Assembly: GCA_030637065.1 (NCBI GenBank)
Contig: DAOVVQ010000068.1
Coordinates: 1-15,074 of the forward strand
Length of the DNA: 15,074 nt
Origin: Planctomycetota bacterium
Lineage (GTDB): Bacteria; Planctomycetota; Phycisphaerae; Sedimentisphaerales; Anaerohalosphaeraceae
Direction of reading: 5' to 3'
The notes beneath the pieces were generated by a model that had not been told where the DNA came from, did no database searches, and saw nothing but the letters and a program-made list of their open reading frames with translations. Of this stretch, positions 1 through 6,912 are shown piece after piece (within the stretch, counting starts at the first letter, position 1; each line of letters starts with the position of its first letter). A program made the position numbers and the translations under genes.

Positions 1-3000
1 GACTTCTCTTTGCTTTCTCTTTGCTCTCTAAGTTTTTCGTCCGCCATACCGGGCATACCGTCAAGAACCACGTCTGACATATCTAAATCTGTGACGATCT
101 CACCTTCAGAACAATACGAATCAAGACCGGCATATTTTGCCTGCACCCGTTCAATAAGTTCAGCCGCCGCCAGATCGAACGCGTTCTTTTGACCCTCGGT
201 CTGCAAGGCGGGTTTGCTGGCCGGTTGTTGTTCTGTCCATTTTCCGTTCTGGTCCAGCGTTAGCGATTCGGGAGCCGTTATTCCTTTACCGGCTGTGGCG
301 GTGATCGTGAATGTCAGGTTGTTATCGACCTTGCGATAGCTTACCTTCCAGGAAAAATTCTCCACGTTAAAATATGTTGCGTTAAAATCGTCCGGCAAAA
401 ACCCCAGCCTCTTATACGTCAGTTCATCCTGCGTCCATGAACCGTCCGTCCATGTCTCTGCAACCCACGCCCGTATCGCCATAGCCACAGTGCCCATCAT
501 GGCCTTACCCTCCAACCACTTAGCGGCATCAAGCCTCTTTTGGCCCCCAACCTCCACATCGGTCTTTTCAGTCTCGATCATATCTTTTGTATTATCCTGG
601 ATGTCTTTTATCGTAGGCGCAAACGAATCATCTTCATTTTTACCGACTACCCTGACAGCATATAGCAAAGTCTTAATAACACTGCCGTCTTTGATAAAAT
701 CACGTTTCCATAGCGGCAGATATTTCTCACTGAGCCCAACAGGTTCCTTGAGTATGTATGTACTAATCTGGTCGCATTCAGGTTGGTCGATCAGTTTCCT
801 CGAACTAGATGCTGCTTCATCGTAACTGTGTAAACCTTCATGTGACTGTTTCTTCCGCATCAGGTAGTCCAGCTTATCATCCGCTTTCGATATAATTAGC
901 TGGTAATCTATATTTGTACCATTTTCCGGACTTGTCAATATTCCCTCTACACTCCCCCAGTATCCACGAATGGAATCGCCTTCTATTTTAAATGAGTGCC
1001 GAGCAAGACGAACCGGCTTGGTCAGATCCAAACGCCAATGATAGCGTTCAACCTTGCCGTTATTGTCAGAAGTAATAAACCGCACCGGCAAGTCAACACT
1101 CTCAACCTCCACATCGGTTCTGAAATTCGGCTTAAGAGAGACGTTCTCCTTTCCGGCACCAATCCTAACCCAGGTGGGATCGGATTCTTCTGCGCGATAA
1201 CTCGAACCAAGCTGGGCACGGTTCTTGAAGGGACTGATATCAACAGCAGACGGGCCCTTGGCTTCTTCGAACGTCCAGCAGCCTACAAGGCCCGGCTCAT
1301 TACCGCTTAAACTTGTGGTCTTGAATTTGGCAATTTCATCGGAACTCAACTCCCGGTTCCAAATCCGCAATTCGGCCATTTGACCTTTGAAAAGGTTGGT
1401 CGGGGGTGTCGAAGATTTTCCACCAATGATAATATTGCTATAAGGCGCCGGCTCATAGCCCGCCTGGCTGGTATTGATATGATAGACATCTCGTCCCGCC
1501 GCCCCAGCGTGTATACTGGAAATCATTACCATGTGCTGCCAGCCCGATTTATTGGAATAGAGATACGAACCGCCATAAACCTCATCATTGCATGTCAATA
1601 TACCTAATTCAACTTTGGAGTTATCTCTGGGGGTTAACGTAAACCCAAAGCCATAACTTTTCGCTCGTCGATTGCCTTTTTCACCCGGAGGCCCGAGAAC
1701 ATAACCGGTTTTAAAGAGCAGCCCTCGGCGCTTGTCCGGGTCAGAAGTCTCAGGGAACTCAGGCTTGATCCACATCTGGATCGTAAAATGCCGACCGATC
1801 TGAAGACTCTCACTGGCCTGTATCTCCAGGTAATCGTCAATCCCATCAAACTCAAGGGCGTAGTTGCCAACCGGCGAAACTTTCTTCCCCTCAACACGCC
1901 CAGCGACTTTGTTGGCAGGTTTTTGTTGTTCTGTGAATTTTCCGTTCTGGCCCAGCGTTATCGATTCGGGAGCCGTTATTCCTTTACCGGCTGTGGCGGT
2001 GATCGTAAATGTCAGGTTGTTATCGACCTTGCGATAGCTTACCTTCCAGGAAAAATTCTCCGCGCTAAAATACGTCCCCCGAAGATCGACCGGCAGGAAC
2101 CCCAGCCTCTTATACGTCAGCTCATCCTGCGTCCATGAACCGTCCGTCAGTGTCTCTGCAACCCACGCCCGTATCGCCACAGCCACAGTGCCCATAATGG
2201 CCTTACCCTCCACCCACTTAGCGGCATCAAGCCTCTTTTGGCCTTCGGTCTGCTCATTGGCTTGCTGCTGGCCGAACTGCTGTCGTTTTAATGTCAGGTC
2301 TGTGTTTGTTGTTTCGCCTTGCCTTAGCCCGATCTTGACAGAAGGGCCTGCTTTTGCATTTTGGCCCTTGACATAGGGATAAGATGCGCCGATGAGCCAA
2401 TCGCCCGGCGGGAGGTTCTCGATGCGATAAACGCCGTCGGGGCCCGTAAGTTCGCTCGGAGCGAAGTTGTCCGTACTGCTTATACCCACCACCGCGCCAT
2501 CTTTATCTTTACTGGTAATTTTCAGCTCAACACCGACGCCGGCCTTTACCCCCTCGATCGGTCGGCCCTTCTCGTCGGCGATCCTGCCCGTCACAGAACA
2601 GGTCGACTCCGACAGGTCGATCAAAACGCCCTCGACATCCCGGCCGTCTTCGACCTTCAACACAGCCGCACCGGAGACATTTTGCGCTGGCAGCGGCTCG
2701 GGATCGTCGCAATTGGCGCTTCGACCCGGATACTGCAGGATATGAAGGCCGGGCGGGACATTTTCCAGCCTGAAATAGCCGTCTTCTTCCGTCGTCATAT
2801 GGATATCATAGCATCCGCCACAGCCGGAACTGGGATGCTCATACAAAGTCTGCGTTGACAGAGAAAGCGGCGCCTTGCCAAGCGGCTGGCCGTCAGGGCC
2901 GATCACGACACCCTCTACCGACATACCCCTGAAGAGGTCTATCGTACCGCTGCCATTATCATACTCTCCAAGAGGAACATCCCTGCGGTCAAGAAAGCCT

Positions 3001-5204
3001 TCCGCGGTTATCGTCGCATCAAACGAAACGGTCTTGCCTTCGAGATCGATATATATCGAGGGCATAGGAAATCTGCCAACCGAATCGGTAATGGTGTCAT
3101 CAACATTCCACTTCCGCTTTTCAGTCTTATTATTGTGATAGTCCCTTATCGTAAGCTCATCGCCGAATTCAACGATAGCGCCATAGACACCCTTGCCCCG
3201 GCTGTCGACGACACGAGCACTGCTGGAACCGAATTTAATCGAATCAGGCCCGGGCAGGTCATAACGCCACGTCTTATCCGGCTTGAGTGAAACGCCCTTG
3301 AACTCCGCCCATTCAACTGCGTCGCCAGGTTGATCGGTTTCGTGTCGATAATGACTTTTCCAGTCCCCATAACAAACGCCAATTCTAATATCACAATAAC
3401 CCAGCTCTTCGTCAAAAGCTGCACCAAGCCATACAATTTTTTCGTCCAGTGAATCTTCAACATATTTTGTGTTTTCTTTGCCGTCCTTCTTGCTGGAACT
3501 GAATAATGCTCCACCGTTCGTGCTTTTGGCGTTTGCGGGTCTTACTTTAGCATCGACTTCTTTTTCTGCCATTGAGCTGTATTTAACTGCAAATTTATAA
3601 CCCTTTTCGCCATATTTTGGAAAAGCCTTCCCAAAGTCATCATCATATGGAGACTCTCTTAACACACTACCGTCAGGCCACCACCACTGTTTGCCTTCAC
3701 TTGGATGCTCGCAAACACCCACCAACTCAACTGTCACACCATTAGGCAAAGTAGCTTTGAATTCAGATTGTTCAGCAGCCTTTTCAGATATAAGCTCAAA
3801 ATCTATTACCTTTTCCTTCTCCGAGCCAAATATCCTTGTGCGCAGCGTTTTTTGTCCGGTTTTGAAACCGGGAGCCTCACATTTGATCTCATGCTCTTCG
3901 TACCATGTTTTGTAGTTGTAGCTGCCCTCGGAGTCGGTTGTGACCGATTGCCTGCCCTCGGCATATCGCCCGGCATCGCCTACTATCGCTCCGGCAACAG
4001 GCTCGCCCGTCTCGGCATCGATGACAACACCTTTCACTGTGAAAGCGGGAGCCCCCGACATCACCTTTGCCATCGGCAATACACATACTACCATTATAGC
4101 TACAAGCAGTACTATCGTCGCGATCCTGAGCCTGCGGTTTCTCCAGGTCTTTCTTTCGAGCCACTTGAGTCTTTCGATTAACCAGTTGGAACTTTCGAAC
4201 AGGCCCAGTAGGCCCAGGCCGGGATCGACCGGTTCTGCTAATAGTTGCCTTGCCGTTTTCAGGAGCGTTTCGCGGTAGCTGAACGTCCTTTCCTTTAGCA
4301 ATCTGGCGACAGTGGCGTCGCAGCACAGCTCTCTTAGATTCTGCAGTTGTCTTCTTATCAGCCAAAGCAGCGGATTGAACCAGTATGCGATCTGGATCAT
4401 CATATAAACCGCATGAATAAACAGATCGCCGCGTTTAATATGAGCGAGTTCATGCAGCAGGATGTGCTCGGCATCTTCCCGGGTCAGGCTGCTGAGTTTG
4501 CCGGCTGGTATTAACAGAACCGGCCTGAAAACGCCAAAAACGGCTGGGCAGCATACCCTGTCGGTCAATATCAGCTTTGGAATAACCCTCAGATTGAGCC
4601 TTTTCGCGGTTGCCACAACCAATTCGTTGAATCTGTCCGGCATCCGCTGCCCGCTCTTGAGATGCTCGCGACGCAAACCGCTCAGCCTCAAAATAAGCCA
4701 TATCGACAAAAACGCCATCCCACCCAGCCACACCATAAAGGCATAAGCCTTCCACGATAGTCTCACAACGGCGGCTGGGGCTGAGGCGGCAGCCGGGATC
4801 GCAGGTTCGATGGCAGCTGGGGCTGGGTCAAACTCGCTCTGCGAAAAGCCCTGCGCCCCTTCAAGACCCATATCGGCAAAAGGCATCTCCGCCGCGGGAA
4901 TATCATAAACCTGGGCCGGCTTTATGTCCTGAGGCGTTTGGTCCTGATCGGTCTGGATCGAAACGATCCGCTGCACCACTGACGCGATCTCAGCGGTAAA
5001 ACTCGTCGGCGATGTCAGCGTCGGCGGCAGAAGCAACTTGACCAATACCAACAGCCACAACGCATATCGCACCTGCGGCCAGGCCCATCTCCTTATCACA
5101 AGGTCAACCGCCCAAACGATCGCGATCAGCGCCGCGACCTGCCACAGCATCGCCAACTCCCAGGCCAGCCACATATCAGCCACACGGTTTAGTGCCTCTA
5201 TCAT
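1..5204 (-). CDS. Giant BlaR1/MecR1-like M56 sensor metalloprotease with multidomain extracytoplasmic part (partial, C-terminus beyond left edge)
   Basis: Predicted membrane zinc protease that relieves repression by the adjacent BlaI-like repressor. The reading frame starts at ATG 5204, overlaps the repressor stop as ATGA, and is open for 1,734 codons to the window edge; I checked the frame at several landmarks and found no frameshift. Seen: membrane segments about 17-37, 45-62, 152-173 and 262-283; zinc motif H251-E-L-A-H255; probable third ligand E292 in RELCCD; a further membrane segment about 360-378. Beyond it lie carboxypeptidase-regulatory-like folds about 388-475, 761-865 and 868-975, a pilin-head-like module 988-1094, a LamG-like domain about 1113-1333, an unassigned linker 1334-1553, a second pilin-like module 1554-1660, and a LolA/DUF2092-like start from about 1676. 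Residues about 480-750 are unassigned (a Trp-rich WWWPDGS patch is visible). BlaR1/MecR1 are about 600 residues and end in a penicillin-binding sensor, which is absent from the part seen here. The ligand is unknown; sensing of a surface polymer is inference. Confidence 0.93.
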   Translation of the reverse strand, partial: MIEALNRVADMWLAWELAMLWQVAALIAIVWAVDLVIRRWAWPQVRYALWLLVLVKLLLPPTLTSPTSFTAEIASVVQRIVSIQTDQDQTPQDIKPAQVYDIPAAEMPFADMGLEGAQGFSQSEFDPAPAAIEPAIPAAASAPAAVVRLSWKAYAFMVWLGGMAFLSIWLILRLSGLRREHLKSGQRMPDRFNELVVATAKRLNLRVIPKLILTDRVCCPAVFGVFRPVLLIPAGKLSSLTREDAEHILLHELAHIKRGDLFIHAVYMMIQIAYWFNPLLWLIRRQLQNLRELCCDATVARLLKERTFSYRETLLKTARQLLAEPVDPGLGLLGLFESSNWLIERLKWLERKTWRNRRLRIATIVLLVAIMVVCVLPMAKVMSGAPAFTVKGVVIDAETGEPVAGAIVGDAGRYAEGRQSVTTDSEGSYNYKTWYEEHEIKCEAPGFKTGQKTLRTRIFGSEKEKVIDFELISEKAAEQSEFKATLPNGVTVELVGVCEHPSEGKQWWWPDGSVLRESPYDDDFGKAFPKYGEKGYKFAVKYSSMAEKEVDAKVRPANAKSTNGGALFSSSKKDGKENTKYVEDSLDEKIVWLGAAFDEELGYCDIRIGVCYGDWKSHYRHETDQPGDAVEWAEFKGVSLKPDKTWRYDLPGPDSIKFGSSSARVVDSRGKGVYGAIVEFGDELTIRDYHNNKTEKRKWNVDDTITDSVGRFPMPSIYIDLEGKTVSFDATITAEGFLDRRDVPLGEYDNGSGTIDLFRGMSVEGVVIGPDGQPLGKAPLSLSTQTLYEHPSSGCGGCYDIHMTTEEDGYFRLENVPPGLHILQYPGRSANCDDPEPLPAQNVSGAAVLKVEDGRDVEGVLIDLSESTCSVTGRIADEKGRPIEGVKAGVGVELKITSKDKDGAVVGISSTDNFAPSELTGPDGVYRIENLPPGDWLIGASYPYVKGQNAKAGPSVKIGLRQGETTNTDLTLKRQQFGQQQANEQTEGQKRLDAAKWVEGKAIMGTVAVAIRAWVAETLTDGSWTQDELTYKRLGFLPVDLRGTYFSAENFSWKVSYRKVDNNLTFTITATAGKGITAPESITLGQNGKFTEQQKPANKVAGRVEGKKVSPVGNYALEFDGIDDYLEIQASESLQIGRHFTIQMWIKPEFPETSDPDKRRGLLFKTGYVLGPPGEKGNRRAKSYGFGFTLTPRDNSKVELGILTCNDEVYGGSYLYSNKSGWQHMVMISSIHAGAAGRDVYHINTSQAGYEPAPYSNIIIGGKSSTPPTNLFKGQMAELRIWNRELSSDEIAKFKTTSLSGNEPGLVGCWTFEEAKGPSAVDISPFKNRAQLGSSYRAEESDPTWVRIGAGKENVSLKPNFRTDVEVESVDLPVRFITSDNNGKVERYHWRLDLTKPVRLARHSFKIEGDSIRGYWGSVEGILTSPENGTNIDYQLIISKADDKLDYLMRKKQSHEGLHSYDEAASSSRKLIDQPECDQISTYILKEPVGLSEKYLPLWKRDFIKDGSVIKTLLYAVRVVGKNEDDSFAPTIKDIQDNTKDMIETEKTDVEVGGQKRLDAAKWLEGKAMMGTVAMAIRAWVAETWTDGSWTQDELTYKRLGFLPDDFNATYFNVENFSWKVSYRKVDNNLTFTITATAGKGITAPESLTLDQNGKWTEQQPASKPALQTEGQKNAFDLAAAELIERVQAKYAGLDSYCSEGEIVTDLDMSDVVLDGMPGMADEKLREQRESKEK
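225..545 (-). repeat. In-frame direct repeat, C-terminal-proximal copy (pilin-head-like module)
   Basis: A 321-bp segment, exactly 107 codons, that matches 1923-2243 without indels and with about 23 mismatches by hand alignment (about 93% identity). It encodes residues 1554-1660 of the M56 protein, beginning GQKRLDAAKW and containing KAMMGTVAMAIRAWVAE, a LGFLP segment and LTFTITATAG. The pattern resembles the head part of planctomycete type II/IV pilins, without the hydrophobic N-terminal helix. The pilin assignment is from memory of the family pattern. Confidence 0.85.
1923..2243 (-). repeat. In-frame direct repeat, first copy in the protein (pilin-head-like module)
   Basis: Partner of the 225-545 copy, equal in length and encoding residues 988-1094. 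Between the two copies, in protein order, lie the LamG-like domain and a linker of about 220 residues. Differences cluster at the segment reading PVDLRGTYFSAEN here and PDDFNATYFNVEN in the other copy. Synonymous sites are also largely identical, pointing to recent duplication or gene conversion. Confidence 0.85.
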
Positions 5205-5575
5205 TGCTCGCCCCCCTTCTCCCGCTGCTGGAGGGCTTCAAGCAACTGCTCCCTTTGCCTGTCCGAGAGATTCTGATCCTCCAACAGAAAATGCATCAGC
5301 GGCCCGAACGCCCCGTCAAAGGCCTGATTCGCCAACGATTTAAGGGCATTTCGCCTCGCATTCTGGCGGGTGAGGATAGGCTCATAGATCCCGACGTTGC
5401 CTCTCTTGGTCTCCTCGACAGCCTCCTTCTCCGCCAGACGAGTCAGCATCGTCTTGATCGTCGTGTAGGCCCAATTAACACTATCCGGCAGCCGATCCGC
5501 AATCTCCCGCGCAGTCGCAGGCCAACCCTCCCACAACGCATTCATGATCTGCCATTCCGCTTCAGTAAGCCGCAT
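5201..5575 (-). CDS. BlaI/MecI/CopY-family winged-helix repressor
   Basis: Transcriptional repressor of its own operon and probably of further genes; in this family the partner M56 protease inactivates it by cleavage. The protein (124 residues from the preferred start) begins MRLTEAEWQIM, followed by REIADRL and a recognition-helix region (NWAYTTIKTMLTRL), a wing (EETKRGNVGIYEPI) and a C-terminal helical dimerisation region, matching BlaI/MecI in length and order. Two ATGs lie in frame, at 5581 and 5575. The Shine-Dalgarno GGAG ends only 2 nt before the first but 8 nt before the second, so I prefer 5575. The stop overlaps the M56 start (ATGA), which predicts translational coupling. The family is clear. 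The regulated stimulus need not be a beta-lactam, because the partner lacks a recognisable penicillin-binding domain in the part visible. Confidence 0.93.
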   Translation of the reverse strand: MRLTEAEWQIMNALWEGWPATAREIADRLPDSVNWAYTTIKTMLTRLAEKEAVEETKRGNVGIYEPILTRQNARRNALKSLANQAFDGAFGPLMHFLLEDQNLSDRQREQLLEALQQREKGGEQ

Positions 5576-5590
5576 AAGCATTTCTCCTTT

Positions 5591-5602
5591 CTACATCCGT
5601 AG
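5591..5602. promoter_or_regulatory. Second, weaker BlaI-type operator near the transcription start
   Basis: CTACATCCGTAG keeps the CTAC/GTAG outer half-sites but has one imperfect inner pair. Its centre is 23 bp from that of the stronger operator, and it overlaps the predicted start site just upstream of the Shine-Dalgarno. Paired sites are usual for this family. Confidence 0.6.
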
Positions 5603-5607
5603 AAGCA

Positions 5608-5635
5608 ATGCTACTACAAATGTAGAACCCGTCAA
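5608..5635 (-). promoter_or_regulatory. Promoter of the repressor/M56 operon
   Basis: On the minus strand, TTGACG (5630-5635) and TAGCAT (5608-5613) are separated by 16 nt and point toward the repressor gene. The DNA upstream of -35 (about 5636-5672) is very A/T-rich with T-runs on this strand, as in an UP element. The start of transcription should fall near 5601. The -35 matches the sigma-70 consensus at 5 of 6 positions and the -10 at 4 of 6. Confidence 0.65.
5614..5625. promoter_or_regulatory. BlaI-type operator between -35 and -10
   Basis: CTACAAATGTAG is a dyad with the TACA/TGTA half-sites known for BlaI/MecI operators. It lies wholly inside the 16-nt promoter spacer, so bound repressor would exclude RNA polymerase. 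Autoregulation is the expected mode for the family. Confidence 0.75.
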
Positions 5636-5792
5636 CAAAAAAATCCATAAAAAACAAAAAAATATCAAAAAACCCCCGTCCCAGCCAAAAAACGCGGATA
5701 AAAAGGCCTTGCTGATCGGTGAAAATTGCTTGTTAACACAGGTGATCGGGCACCGTTTCAAATGGTTTTCTGCCGCAACCGCAGGACATCTG

Positions 5793-6041
5793 CTACTTTT
5801 TCCAGCGGGCCATTACTATGGTTGCGGTGACGAAGAAGGTGATGTGAAAGGCGGCTATGATCCACCAGCCTATGCCCAGGACTCGCCATTCGAGGGCGGC
5901 GAAACCTTCGCCCTGCCAGAAATTCGGGCTGCCTAATTCGTTCCAGATATCCGTCCCAGCCAGAAAACACGCTATCAGCGTACCAAAAGAGATCAGGCCG
6001 CTAACCACAACGACTAAGATTCCAATGCGTTTGCCGTCCAT
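5793..6041 (-). CDS. Small two-helix membrane protein of unknown function
   Basis: An 82-residue protein with hydrophobic segments at about 7-29 and 54-78, a short polar middle (TDIWNELGSPNFWQGEGF) and a basic end (ARWKK). I do not recognise the family. The start is supported by a strong Shine-Dalgarno, GGAGG, 7 nt upstream of ATG 6041. It lies 84 nt downstream of rubrerythrin on the same strand and may share its transcript. Its length, codon pattern and ribosome-binding site favour a real gene. A role in redox or stress physiology would be guilt by association only. Confidence 0.7.
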   Translation of the reverse strand: MDGKRIGILVVVVSGLISFGTLIACFLAGTDIWNELGSPNFWQGEGFAALEWRVLGIGWWIIAAFHITFFVTATIVMARWKK

Positions 6042-6125
6042 AGCAAAACCTCCATTACAACAAAACGATCACAGCCGAAACCTGTTGCACGGCCCACCAA
6101 CTGCTGCCCCCCTGCCCGCTGGCGG

Positions 6126-6626
6126 CTACTGAATTTCGACGAATTTGTCTTTGCCTACGCCACAAACCGAACATGTATCGGGCGCATCGCCGGTTACGGT
6201 ATTGCCGCAGACCTGGCAAATATGGATAGCTGCCGCCGGCAGATCACTTCCGCCATTGAGCGTGTCCAGCGCCTCGGCATACAGTGCATGATGGATCTTT
6301 TCAACGGCAAGCGCGTTCGTAAACGAGACGACGGCGCCCTTATTGCCCTCGGACTGGGCCTCTTCGAGGAATCCCGGGTACATCTTCTCGAACTCGAACA
6401 GTTCTCCGGCGATCGCAGCCTGCAGGTTATCCTCGGTATCCTTAACCCCTCCCAGAACATCAAAATGCGCGTGGGCGTGAACGGTCTCAGCGGCGGCGGC
6501 AGCGCGGAACAACTTAGCTATCTGCCTGTGCCCGTCGCTGTCAGCCTTTTTTGCAAAAGCAAGATACTTCCGATTCGCCTGGCTCTCACCTGCAAAAGCC
6601 GCTTGAAGATTTTCATTTGTTGCCAT
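6126..6626 (-). CDS. rbr: Rubrerythrin
   Basis: Non-haem di-iron peroxidase of anaerobes and microaerophiles that reduces hydrogen peroxide in the cytoplasm using electrons from rubredoxin-type donors. The 166-residue protein has the ferritin-like four-helix part with likely di-iron ligands E14, E47-x-x-H50, E75, E78 and E109-x-x-H112. A C-terminal rubredoxin-like Fe(Cys)4 site follows: C137-x-x-C140 and C152-x-x-C155. Length and motif order fit classical short rubrerythrins with the rubredoxin at the C-terminus. The start at ATG 6626 follows an AAGGGG Shine-Dalgarno with 7-nt spacing. A promoter about 160 bp upstream implies a long leader with nested inverted repeats. The presence of this gene suggests an organism exposed to low oxygen. 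Confidence 0.97.
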   Translation of the reverse strand: MATNENLQAAFAGESQANRKYLAFAKKADSDGHRQIAKLFRAAAAAETVHAHAHFDVLGGVKDTEDNLQAAIAGELFEFEKMYPGFLEEAQSEGNKGAVVSFTNALAVEKIHHALYAEALDTLNGGSDLPAAAIHICQVCGNTVTGDAPDTCSVCGVGKDKFVEIQ

Positions 6627-6655
6627 GTTTCTACCCCTTTCGATAATTGAGACCT

Positions 6656-6737
6656 CTGAAAAACAATAACACCTTGGTATGGTCGTTGTTTTTGGAACAA
6701 AAACAACCCCGTCACTGGGCTACACCCTGTTTTTCAG
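6656..6737. repeat. Nested inverted repeats in the rubrerythrin leader, flanked by a 6-bp direct repeat
   Basis: Outer arms CTGAAAAACA (6656-6665) and TGTTTTTCAG (6728-6737) are perfect 10-bp complements. Inside is a second perfect 10-bp inverted repeat, GTTGTTTTTG (6685-6694) and CAAAAACAAC (6698-6707), with a 3-nt loop. GAGACC occurs at 6649-6654 and again at 6738-6743, directly flanking the outer arms apart from one base. The arrangement fits either a structured mRNA leader or a very small MITE-like insertion with a target duplication. Confidence 0.6.
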
Positions 6738-6788
6738 GAGACCCCATTAAATCTTTCCATATATAAACACCCGTCAACCGGGGCCGTT

Positions 6789-6816
6789 ATTATACAGCCC
6801 TTACCGCCAGCGGCAA
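6789..6816 (-). promoter_or_regulatory. Probable promoter of rubrerythrin
   Basis: On the minus strand, TTGCCG (6811-6816), a 16-nt spacer and a perfect TATAAT (6789-6794). Transcription would start near 6781 and give a leader of about 155 nt before the rubrerythrin ATG. No clear PerR/Fur box was seen. Confidence 0.55.
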
Positions 6817-6877
6817 CACTTTTGCAAATTTTTTCCACCCTCAACCCAGCCGGACGCCGGCGGCCATGTCAAACCGG

Positions 6878-6906
6878 TTGCAAATATCCGCTGGGGTGGC
6901 TATACT
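6878..6906 (+). promoter_or_regulatory. Promoter of the acetyltransferase gene, probably leaderless
   Basis: TTGCAA (6878-6883), a 17-nt spacer and TATACT (6901-6906). Only 6 nt separate the -10 from ATG 6913, so the predicted transcription start coincides with the A of the start codon. No Shine-Dalgarno is present before this ATG, consistent with a leaderless mRNA. Confidence 0.55.
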
Positions 6907-6912
6907 TGGGCC

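Noticed and set aside
2361..2858. 165-codon plus-strand frame
   Set aside because: It is antisense to the carboxypeptidase-regulatory-like part of the M56 gene, which reads as coherent protein; no family features are seen.
3889..4365. 158-codon minus-strand frame in the M56 region suggesting a broken or frameshifted gene
   Set aside because: It is in another frame. The M56 frame itself is continuous through this segment, verified by the HELAH motif at 4440-4454 and by codon phase at 4041, 3240, 2181 and 483.
5544..5936. 130-codon plus-strand frame crossing the repressor promoter
   Set aside because: It overlaps two minus-strand genes and the operator region, has low-complexity lysine content from an A-rich tract, and has no domain.
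5676..5971. 21-nt near-repeat at 5676-5696 and 5951-5971 (two mismatches)
   Set aside because: One copy is inside the small membrane gene and the other in an A-rich spacer. It is too short and isolated to call an element and may be chance or a minor local duplication.
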